This document shows positions 35,001-47,000 of a stretch of 64,000 nucleotides of DNA, one piece after another. Source of the stretch: Acestrorhynchus altus. Its lineage: Eukaryota; Chordata; Actinopteri; Characiformes; Acestrorhynchidae. The notes beneath the pieces are model-generated. The model did no database searches. It was not told where the DNA came from and saw only the letters and a list, made by a program, of their open reading frames with translations. The stretch lies in assembly GCA_034509495.1 (NCBI GenBank), contig CM067518.1, positions 7,309,695 through 7,373,694 of the forward strand, read 5' to 3'. The position numbers and the translations under genes were made by a program. Position 1 is the stretch's first letter. Each line of letters opens with the position of its first letter.

Positions 35001-38000
35001 ACCAGTAAACTTGTCTACTGAGATCCTAGTACCTAGTAAACCATTTACCTCTAGTAACTTCTTTGTCTGGACCAGAATAATTGATTATGAAGTGGTCTCA
35101 ACTCATGGGATGGCTTGGGAACTCCAAAAGTATTGGAACAGTGAGGCCAATCCCTTTTTGAAATAATCATTTGTGTTTGAATATGTGACAAAAGATAAAC
35201 AGTTCAGATGATAGCACCTTTTGTCTGAACCCACTCGTTTTTTTCTTTAGCTTCAATTGGATATGGGTGCAGAAGAACCACAAGAGTGCCTCCGTTAACA
35301 TCACAACACCAAACACAGAGCCTTACCTGTCTTATGAGATTTGCTAACTAGACCCTAGAGCACTGGCAACATGTGATGTGGCCCGATGAGTCATGGCACC
35401 ATTTGTTTTGGGCCGATGGTGAGGTTGGTGTGGGGCAGACCCCATGAAACCATGGACCCCCAGTGGTGGATCCATACCATTGTGGTATGGCATGGTTTGG
35501 GTCCACTGGTCCACCTAAACTCAACACTACATTTCAATCCTTGGTGACCATTTACAGCCTTTCTTGGGCTTAATGTACCCCAATGGTGGAATATCCTTGC
35601 AGGATAATGAACCATGCCATCAGGCCATAGATGTCTAGAATTGGTTCTATGAGGTATTCCCAGTGCACATGTAATGGTTCAGGTCAAGAATGTTAAATGA
35701 TCACACAATTTCAGAAATGGAATGTCCAATCCATCTGGCCTATCCATCCTCACTATCACACCTCGCTCAAGACCAGTGGTCAACCACAAGATAACACCGC
35801 ACAACTTACACAGGGTGAGCATTTTCAAGTCAGGGTCAGTGTATAAATTTAAACTAAAAAAAAGAAACTAGAATTTGAAGCACGTTTCATTTTTGAGGGG
35901 TCTTTTTCCAGGTCATGGTAGGCCTGTGCCTTGGTGGATCTTGGCAGTGGCTTCACCTCTCAATGATTTGTATTTATATTTTGGAATCTGCATGGTTTTG
36001 GCAGCAAATATTTTGCTGGTCTGTGTAAATCTATGGTCATCCTCAGACTTGAAGTACGTGGACGTTCCTATTGTACTTTGTTTGTCAACCCATTGAGTGC
36101 TGTTAAAAATTTTTTTTTTTTTTTTTTGTATGCACAGAGCTACCAGCTATACTAATATGATGAGAGTAGGTCATGGCATATTACAAGACCTTTTGAAAAT
36201 TACAGTACCAGTGAAATAAAAAACTTCTGTGGGTTTATATACTTTATATACTTTATAACGCTTTTGATTTCAGAAAAACCCTCAAAAATGTAGTTGATTT
36301 TTTTATTAAAGTGGAAAAAGAACAGTTTAAAGAACTACCCCATACTGCCAGGTCATAATGTCCATGATGAGTGTACAGTATATAAGCTTATGACCACATC
36401 TGTATCTGTCCACCATGAAAAGATTAGAAAACAGCTTTACATCAAAACTATCATACAACATCACTACAAGCATCATGCATCTTGTTTGCACACAGTAACA
36501 TTCTGAGATGTAACTTTTAGAGACTTTCAAAAGTCTGGTTCCTTTCATCACTGTTATAAACAATTTTGAATCTCCAGCTGTCTTTGGACACATTTTTTAA
36601 TCTCAAGAACTGAAAGTATGCAGATGTTTCTCTATGTCTTTAATGTTGATACTGTGATGGTCATATTTTAAATGCATTGTCTCCCCATTGGTAATTCCTT
36701 TCTAATTCCTTCAACACTAGTATCCCTTGAACTATCAGTGCAGCAAAACAGTGAACCACCTGCAGTGACTCAACCAAAATCCATAAATTCAGCAACAGAA
36801 TCAGTACAAACTAATGCCAAAGAAGCGAGTACTGAAGTTGTATCTGTGGAAGTATCACCAGAGCAAGCAAGTCCAGCAGAGACCAAACCTGCCAACAAAA
36901 AGGCAACAAGGCCAGCTCAGACAGGCAGCTTCTTCAAGAAGTTTAAGAAGAATGAACCAGTGGCTCCTGAACCAGAGGGTAATGCCTCAACTAAAGAACA
37001 GATAAAACATTTCAGAGCGATTTGTGTATCATTTTGAAAATGCATAATTTCAACTTTAGACAATGTTATGCAACATGTTTTCCTAAAAAAAATTGATTCA
37101 AAATTCACTGACATGTAAAAGAGAAAATCGCACCTCTGTCATTGCTAGTCTGGGCTTGCTACAATACTGACTCCACTATGTAACTTTGGTAAAGTGGGAA
37201 GGACAGCAATTGCAAGAACTCTACTCTATAACACTACACTCCTATTCATGTGTGTTATAGCCTAAAATATTACTCTACTGCGAGAGTCCACATGATTCTT
37301 TCATTTTCAATGACTGCTATGTATCTCTCAGCTTGTTCAGAACTGCATGTGTTAAGTGTGTCCTTTAGTGGAGGTGCAAAGCATAAATTACACTTCCTGA
37401 TTATAGGGGGAGCCCATGAGTATGAAATTCAAGTTCTTGCATAATGCTGCTTTAACGTTGGTAGTGTTTTTCCATTAAAGATACAATTGCAAAGAAGTGA
37501 TCAACATTGATGGTCAATTTTTGAATGTATTTATATCTTTGCATGGGCAATCCATTTGTAATCTTTTTAATTCCCTCATTTCTAGTTCCTCTTGAGGTAT
37601 CAGTGCAGCCAAACAATGAAACACCTGCAGTGACTCAAGCAGATAATGCAAAACCCTCAATGGAATCAGTACAAGTTAATGCCAAGGAAGTCAGTACAGC
37701 AGTTGTGTCTGTGGATGAATCACCTGAGCAAGCAGTCCCAGCAGACACCAACATACTTGCCAACGAACATGCACCAAAGCAAGTTCAGACACCCAGCTTC
37801 TTCAAAATGTTCAAGAAGAAGACTGAGCCAGTGGCTCCTGAACCAGCAGGTAATGCCTTACATTGTGCATCTGTAAAACATTTAGGCCAAAGGTTTAACT
37901 CAAAACTACCAGAAAATAATGGTCCGGCCATCAGGTAGCGTATGGCTGTGGCATCACCGATGTCTGACTTCAGGATATACTGATGGAGGGATGGATTACA

Positions 38001-41000
38001 TTGCAACACTTGAAGCTCTAACTTTCATTTCTATTTTGGACAGTGTTTAATATTCTGTATAAAATTGTTTTACCTTAAAAACATAATGATTTCAATATTT
38101 AATTTCAATATTAGACAATATATTTTAGTAGGTTAAATATAAGTTTATATTTTTTTATTAGTGTAATACGTTTATGTAACAATGATGTTCATTATATTTT
38201 TGTTCAGGTAATAAATGGATGCTGCATGGGCCAGCATATTTAGATCAACTTTTTAGAAGAATTATATGCTTTCAAGGGTTTTATTTATTTTATTTTATTT
38301 TTTAATAAAAATGTAATAATTTTATCAAATTTAAAAATAAATTTTAACCAAGGTGCAATTATCTGAGTATAGTTTAGAACAGTGTTACTATGTTATTACA
38401 AATTATTGGACCCAAAAATGTATCTTAGCTTGCTTAAAACACATGAGTTTGTTTGAATCAGACAAATGAATGTGGTTGAGACCAAGGAATAACTTACTTT
38501 AGTCCATAAACATTTTATTTTCTTCATCTCTAGTAACCTTTGAGGTATCGCTGGAGCAACACAATGAACCACCTGTCATGACTCAAACAAGTAATGCAAA
38601 CCCAACATCAGAATCAGTCCATGCTACAGCCATACCTGTGGAAGTATCACCTGAGCAGACAATTACAACAGAGACCACCACACCACACAATGAAGAGGCA
38701 CCAAAGCCAGGTCAGACAGTCAGTTTCTTCAAGATGTTTAAAAAGAAGAATGAACCAGTGGCTCCTGAACCAGAGGTTAATGATTCAGCTGAAGAACAGA
38801 TCATTCCAGAAGTGCAGACTGATGGCCAGAAGTCTGTGAGTACAGCACTTAAAAACTAATACTGTTAGTTATCTCCTTTTCTACGGTGACGTTGAGAGTA
38901 ACGAGTGTATTTTTTGGTTAATATCTTCCATTTGTTTCATGTTTAGTTGTATAAATGTGAGGAATTAAGCTTGATTATCTAATTTATGATGGATAAGCTT
39001 CATTGTTCCTGTCTTTTACATGGTGGATTGGTAGAACATTTGGGTGCTTAGCCATTTAGAGGTTTAACAACATGTAAAAGAACTTTATGCTCAAAGATAC
39101 AGGTACCCAGTTCTGTCTACAAGTTTTTTTCTGCTCTGGAAAAGAAAAGGCCTGAACATGAAGGCTGTTTTTTAAATGGTAACAGCTAGTTTAGTGACTG
39201 CATTTAGGATATTATGCAGGCTAAACCTGAACTACAGTATAAATGTGAATCCAAAGTTTCATACATTTTCTCTATCAGGGACATTTTGCAGAAGTAGGGT
39301 GTTTTGATTAGTCTGTTTGTTGATCCTTCATGAATGGAGATAGAGTTCATTTGCACTGCCCATAAAGAAAACACTGAGGCTGCCGACATTCTGTCTTTGC
39401 CATTGTTTGTGGACCTCATCTCAGAAATTATGCAAGCTGCAGAAAGGCTGTCATTGTAGTTGATTGCATCTGATCAGGTGGGGCTCACATCTGAAGATAT
39501 TACTGATTCCGATTCACTCAGGCAGAACACTAAAATACTAGGGGCATCTGCCATTGATGGCACTAAAATAATTGAAGCTGAATCAGCTGAACCTGTGGCC
39601 CATCCTGAGGCCCTTACAGTGCTCAGTGTAGCAGAGACAACACCTGTTGCTGAGGTGAACACTGGGGCAGCAGTTGCAGATGAAACAACAGTTGAAGCCA
39701 AAAACTTGTCTGTTTGGTTTGATGCAAAAGAAATATTTCCAATTGTAAAGGAAAATGGTTCAGTCAATTAGGATCTGAAATTCAGAAGCTGAAGAGCCCA
39801 TGGTAGAAGCAGTGGAGGTTGAAAAATTGTGAAGGAACCTGAAGAACTCTTGGTATTCTTACTGCTAATGCAGCAATTCTTGTTGAGAAGCCATTGAATA
39901 GAACTGTGTTAGAACTTCTTTGGGAAATAAGATGACATTAATGATGAGCCTGTTTCTGGAGACGATTCAGACAGAATTCACACATTTGCTTCGTCAGCTG
40001 AAGCATTAACACTGTAGAAGGCTTGTCATTTAATGTGGTCAGTGTGATTGTCCATGCTAAAGAAAGAACCATTCACATCACAGTTGATGTTTGGTTGAGC
40101 TTGGGCACTGAGTCAAAGTGTGGGAAAAAGGCCAGTAGTGTAACTGGCGTTGTGGGTGAATCAACAACTGAGGAACAAGGGGGACATCACAGCTTTCTGA
40201 GTACCATAAATCTGACTGACTGACTGCAGGCATGGATTCTTTCTGCATGAAATAAATCCCTGCATGAAGCAGTTCAGCATTAATTGTTGATTTAAAACTA
40301 GTTCATATCTTAATGTTTCAACCTCTAAAATGATGCACATAATCTATGGTACATTTACATATGAAATACGTAATATTAAGCTCACTCAACAGGTTTAAGG
40401 ATCCTTGTTGCCACAGGTCATCTGGGATTGCTGCCGTTAGTTTATTAGTGTAGTGTATGTTTACTGTAACTGAACAGTCTAAAAGAACATAATGAGGTCA
40501 GAAACACAAAATACATAAGCAATTCCTATAAAACACTTTTATATATAATATATTTTGTTATATATAATTTATTTTGTTCACTACTCTTTTATGAGAGTAT
40601 AGTATGCATAAAATAAGTTAAAGTGATAAAATGATAAGGAAAAAGAAATCAAATATCAGCCAAAATGTTCTTTATGAATTTTATGTTTTATGTGATGAAA
40701 GCTTATATTAGACAAGCTAACTTTATGAAAATGCACACACTTGCCCCAACTGTGATGAGCGAAGTAATCATATACATCTCTAAACATGAGTAAAATTCTA
40801 CATACCCAGAAATATTAACCTTCAGAACCCTAGGCAAATTATGCAGGATGTTTTCATTGTTTTATTTTATTTTATTTTTCACCAAGAAACTAGGAATTTA
40901 GTTATAGAAGATATTCTACAAATAGTCACACATGCCAGATATTGTTATTTTCAGTAGACCCTAGGCTCCTCAAATTTGTCTTCATTTGAGATGTAAACAG

Positions 41001-44000
41001 AATTTAAATATTTCTATAAATTTGAGAGTATATTGATAAAAATCTACTTGTGCCTGCACTAAAAACCCTATATCTTAGAAATCCTGTTGATTTGATCACA
41101 GAGTGTTTTGAGGTAAAACTTAAAGCATTTTGATAAATTATTTGTAATGATTTGATTGACAAGGATATTTATAATAATACATTCTTCTTGTATATATATA
41201 TATTGACTGGCACATGACATTGAGCAGACAAACTAATATTATCTAGAACCAAGAGACAACTTCAACATCTGACTGTTTGTCACACCAGACATGGTAAGAA
41301 ACATTTATTAGTGTGGTTGCAGTTGGTACAGTTTTCCCATTTGGAATGAATGCAGTTCAAATCCAGGTTCATGCTGCTCACCATTGGCAGCCAGAGTCCA
41401 GAGGGAGAGAAATTGGCTTACTGTCCCTTGGGGGGTGGGAAGGCACTCTTCCCACATCACATACAAGTGTGCAGGCATCTCCTGACCATTGCGTCAGAAC
41501 TAGGGATCCAGCGTTCTCCTCCAAGCGCGATGGCTGGAGGTAGGCATCCGTCACGTGACTCGGAGGAAACGTGGACGATCACCCCCTGGTGCCGGGAGCA
41601 GACACGAGATGTGGAAGACAACTTAGGGGGATGGGTAATTGGCATGTCTAAATTCGTAGGGGTGAAAATTGGAAAAATGCATAAATAATAGATCAAAGAA
41701 ACAAAACAGAAAAACTATTAATGCTGAGTGCTGATTGGTTGGCATTGCTGCTGCTTGTTGGCAAGACTATTGCTTGCAATGCTTGTAGGCATTTCTTCTG
41801 CTGAGTACTGATTTATTGGCATTATTGCCACTGAATACCTTAGCAACATGTTAGCAACCACGTAGCAGCACCTTAACAACTACCTTATCACAGCGACACT
41901 GCTGAGCTGCAATCACTTGCAGAGTCTACTGGAAGTGTCTGGAAACTTTTGTACAAAAATTTGAACTTCTCTAAAAATCACTTTTTAGAGATAAAAATAC
42001 CAAATTCGGCAGCATTTTAAATCTTGCTGAGTAGTTTGATGCAATATGTTGTTTGTCCTGATCTGACTTACAGTTTTCATACAATCATCATACAAACTTT
42101 CCCCATTCAAAATGAATCACGCAATGTTGACAAATCCCACATACATCCCTAATCTGCACACAGGCTCAGGCATGTGTCTCCCGTCTGCTCCCCCAACTCT
42201 GAGGACTCTCCAGCTGGAAGTTTACTGTCATTTTTAATGCATTCCTGTGAAAGAGTTTTAGCCACTTTTAATTTGCACACATCTTTTACAAAAAAAGTGT
42301 AGCGCTTACCAAAACATATTGCATGAAGCTTGACATTTCTCACACAATAGGTCTGATCTGAGCACAGCATGCAATGTCTCTCTGCTCCAATCCTCCAGCT
42401 CTGTCACAATTATTGATAGACTTCATAAGAGAATTTACTGTAACCAGCCATTAGGGGTTTAATTTGTGCACTACTGGTGCCAGTCCCAAGCCCGGATAAA
42501 TGGTGAGGGTTGCGTCAGGAAGGGCATCTGGTGTAAAACCTGTGCCAACACTATAATGCGGATCAGGTAGATGATCCATTGTGGTGACTCCTAAAGGGAG
42601 CAGCCAAAAGAAGAAGAAGAAGAAGATCAGTATTATTCCATCTCTGGACTTTTATTTTGAAATTTGAACACTGTGTAAGCAAAGAAAGAGAGAAAACAGT
42701 CCCTTCCTACTTAATTGCCTCTCTAACCCAATATTTAAATTGGAATTGAATTCAGTTGTAAATAAGTGAATGTGCTGTTTACTGAGCTGGATAATTGACT
42801 GATAATTCATAATTTATTTCATGATATGTGTATCATATCTGTAGGTTAGTCTCAGCATGTAACTTGTGGATCTCTGTTTGTAAGATTTAACAGTTAAAAT
42901 AGCCATCCTGAAGCCTGACAATGTAACAATAAAATCATACAGGGTTCAATGATTTAGCCTGGTGGTTTGGCCAGTAGAAATTGCTAAGAGTAAGTGTTTG
43001 CGTCCATTAGCCTACATTATCTATATTAACCTTATAGCTCCACAGCAAAATTTAAAATGTGTCTTGGTTGATCCCACTGGATCTCACCAGTAAGACCCTT
43101 TTCCCTTTGTTGACATAGGTCTAAAACCACATAATCCACATCTTTCCATAATCCAACTGATGAAATTGTAATATAATTTTAGCTGCTTAATATGGGAATC
43201 AGCTGTATGACAGTTTCTGAGTTTTTATTTTTTTTCTTCTGTGATCTACTACCAGCTGGAGTGATTGTTAATGTAACAGCTAAAATAGGGCACACTGAAC
43301 ACTATAATTTTTTTGTCTGAAGAGACAGCTGTTTTGTCTCCGTTTTCAGAAGATCAATGTTATCCATTGCATGAACACTATGCTGTTAGCAACTAATGAA
43401 CTGGTGCACAGCGTCATTAGAACTTTCTGGCAGCACTCATTTTGACTGAACCAGTGTAAACCTCACAAACAGTAGGTTAGGCATTCTGAAATGAAAATAC
43501 TTTACAGTAGCTAATCTTCTAACCATGAAACACACACACATACACACTTCAAGTCCAGAACATTGCTGAATGTCAATGAGTCAGGGGGAAAAAACAGGCA
43601 TTAATGAAAGGGTGATTGTTGCTGGAGCTCTGAGTAGGCAGAGGCATGGCTGGAATTGTGCACCACGTCAATGCAGCGATTAACAGCTACTGCACATCAG
43701 CTGTAGGACTGTAACACACTTCTCCAAGGGCTAATTCTCTAGGTTCATCTATAGGAGCCTTTTGACATAAAGGGAAGTACAGAGGCTGAGAAAGTGCCAC
43801 AGGGTGAATCACTCAATCCCAGTACTGCTGAGGTCGCAGAAGACAGTGCTCAACCAGAGAAGACTGACCCAGAGGAAAATCCAGTTATGAACTTTTTCAA
43901 AACCCTTGTAAGTACATTTTTTATTCTTTTTCAGTCTTATTATTTAGCCAGTGTGTTGATTTGATATTGGTTTCAAAGCACTATTGGCTACTATTTGATG

Positions 44001-47000
44001 ACAACACATAAGATTGGTACTAATTACTGTCATTTTTAAGTTTCAGAAAAAATGTGTCTATTTGCAATGAGAAAATGTCTTCTATACTTTATCTTCTGAT
44101 GAAGTCATATTTACAGATCATGACATCTACCTAATAGATAAACGACAAAGTGTGGGAAATGGATAAGTAATATCTTTACAAATGTCAATGAAAAACTGTT
44201 GCCTTATAAAATAACTATTGTTACAAAACAAAACAATAAAAATAACAAAAGCATTAAATGTACAATATTTCAGGCCTCACTGAAATCATTGTCCTGACAA
44301 TATATAATAGTACAAGATAATTATCAGTATACTTTACATGGGATTTGCAAATTCTGTTCAACTCCAGAGTTGATCTCTGAGTTTAACAATTCCCTGGCAC
44401 TGAGCTAAATCAAGCCTTTGAACATGTCAGAATGTGGCAGCCTTTTGTTTTGCTGCATAATGTGTGCTCACAAGGGAAGGCCTGTGCTTTTGGAAATTGT
44501 GATGGGCCCTGATAAAGCATGGGCAGGCCTACGCCATCTCCAGAGGACAATGGGCAACTCAATAAGAGAACATGTTCACTATGAGCCAGCCGTGGAGCTC
44601 TTTTGTGGGTTTGTGGCAAACGCTAGTCAATCTGAGCTGTGTCTCAACAGCAACACATTATAGTCCCTTTGCCTCTCAGTCTTTATTAAATACATAACTT
44701 TATTACCTAACCTTTACTACCATCCAGACTTTGGCACCACCTGGAGACAGCCAAGGCTTCCTAGATGGAGTATCTGAAGGAGAGATATATGCTTAAGCAT
44801 GCCACCCTCATGGTTTTCCACAGTCACTCAAATATTTCCATGTCTCCATTCTCTTTTTTGCGTGGGAAGGTGAGTCCAACCAAAGCAACAAAAGAAGCAG
44901 CAGCTGCTCCTGATGCCTCCAAAGACCAGGTAAATAACTTAATAAGTATTGTAGCATTGATGAGAGGCTGCAGATCCTTTGTGAGTGTCTTTTCCCACAG
45001 TTTAATGCAAATGTATTTTCAGCTGACTGATTTTTCCAAAAGCATGATTAAGCCACAGTCATGTTCCAATAGTTTCTGTGATTGTATATCAGATTTTCAT
45101 TTGTGCATTGTCAGGCTAATGAGGCTTTACGATTTTTCTCTGAGTATCAAGGCTATCTGATTTTGAGCTCATTCATTTTCTGCACTTGCTTTATCAGATC
45201 TCACTCTTGCTGCAGTTTGCTTCATAGAGGATAATGCATCATAAAAGACTACAATTCAATGAACACAATTTTGTGTTTTGATGGCCATTCATAATCCTGA
45301 GATGACTGGAGAATTAGTATTTAACAGTGTTTTGTGATTTTTCAGTCATGGCCCTGCTGGAAAAAAGATAACCAATTGATGGTTTTTCTAATGAAAATTG
45401 GATTATTGGTTAGCATTAAACATCACTAGATTCCTGTAAATTACCCACTAGAAAATCATCATCATAATGCATCTACAATCAGTCAGAGGTCATCTATTAC
45501 AACAGGCCAGCCAACAGGTCAATTTACATGTGATAATCAACTTATTACACAAAATACCATCAATAACCATTAGATAACAAAAGGCTTTAATGACCAGGTA
45601 TACGAAACCAACCAGTAGCACTGTGTTAGAGCTCCTGTGACCCCTGCTTCATGGATTTTCCACGCCAGCTCAATCAAAAGCCACAGAAGATGCTTCCACA
45701 TTCCCACTCAGCATGCTGCCTACCACAAAGGCCTCAAAAGAAAGAATTTCATCAAAGCGTTGGATTCTTTTTTTTAGCCTGTGTGCATCTGCAAATATTC
45801 TAGGCTTTTTTATTCTGACCTCTTCTTTAATGCACAGTCACAGAAGGAGACCCTGCCAGCTCCAACAGCAAATGTAAGAAGCTGTTCTAGTGGTACAATT
45901 TTAGCAATGCCTTAAATGAAAAGAATTCCAACTCAATTGTCAATTTTTTTTTTGCCTTTATAAGGTACAGGAAGCATTGAAGGTGCCCCCTCCTCCACCA
46001 CCAGCACCTCCAAAGATGGAGAGTAAAGCAGAACCAACTGTAAAGAAAGAGGAGGCCCCACCAGCAGAAGCAGCAGCAGCTGCCAAGGCAACCCCCAGCA
46101 AGGCTAAAGCTAAGGACAGCGCATTCGGCAAGCTGTTCCGTCCAAAGGTAGGCATGCTTGTGATACCTGTGTAAAAAATTGATATACTGGATATACTAAA
46201 TAGAAATTCAAAGAATAATATCACCAAGGATGGAAAAATTATAGACTAAAGTATTCTTGACTGAAATTCGCTGTATGGTATTCGCTATAAAATATGAAGT
46301 GGTGAAAATGGTACATATTCTAATGAAAATGAAATTAAAACCTAATCTGATGGTCTAAATACGAATATCCAAGTAAAATCAAAAGCCCTCCAAAATTAAA
46401 TTCAACAAAGAACAATTAACCTAGTATTTTCCACTCCAATTAATATAATTTATTGTAGTTTGAGATGGTACTGATCTGAGACTCAATATCTGAGACTGAA
46501 TGGAAAAAGAAAAATGCAATTTAGAAACAGTTTTAGCCTCTAATATTTCAGAAATGCAATTAAACATATTTTGTGAAACAATGTAACTATTGCACTTCTG
46601 GATATAGTCTCCTCCTGGGCTCCCCTGAGCCTTTTAAGGACATGCTTAATGAGGATGAGTCAGCATTATGCAGTTCTGTCCTGCCTGTTTCACCAAAGAT
46701 ACATAGTGAAATTTTGACATGCTGACCCCAGAGTCGCTACAGTAGAGACAATATTCTCCCTATTACAAGTCAGTGGCCCATCAACATGAACTGATGAAAT
46801 AACAGGTGTCTGTATTGTTATCAATATGTGGAAGGTTGTACCAAGCCATCTTTAATTGCTTAATTTCATTTTTCATTAGGAGTAATGGTTAGTAACAGAA
46901 TTGTACCTTATACTACATTATAACAAATAATGTAATTGTATCTCTAATCTTTGACTGCAAGTGATTTTAACTACAGTGACTACAGTATTTTCCAGTATAT

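Larger units (their letters stand above)
31641..38835 (+). repeat. bcas1: Seven-copy tandem exon array of bcas1
   Basis: Seven exon copies spaced 0.6 to 2 kb apart share the same acceptor context, the same coding plan (variable head, VxPEQAxPAETxTPAN, SFFKxFKK, EPVAPEPE) and phase 1 at entry. Intron text is also shared: 32441-32660 matches 34441-34650, and 33075-33175 matches about 36475-36590. So whole exon-intron blocks were duplicated. Confidence 0.9.
38836..43754 (+). other. Long bcas1 intron region
   Basis: 4.9 kb between secure exons. It holds an exon-like stretch (39478-40230), a dispersed repeat (40820-41170) shared with 1400-1720, a SINE (41295-41695), a degenerate 'ttagcaaca' repeat (41740-41890) and a LINE 3' end (42440-42627). 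The rest is AT-rich and unrecognised. Confidence 0.65.

Noticed and set aside
41313..41696. Frames of 76, 112 and 79 codons on both strands
   Set aside because: They overlap each other inside a SINE-like repeat and have no domain.
45958..46227. 89-codon minus-strand frame rich in Gly/Ala/Ser
   Set aside because: It is the complement of the Pro/Lys/Glu/Ala-rich bcas1 exon 13.
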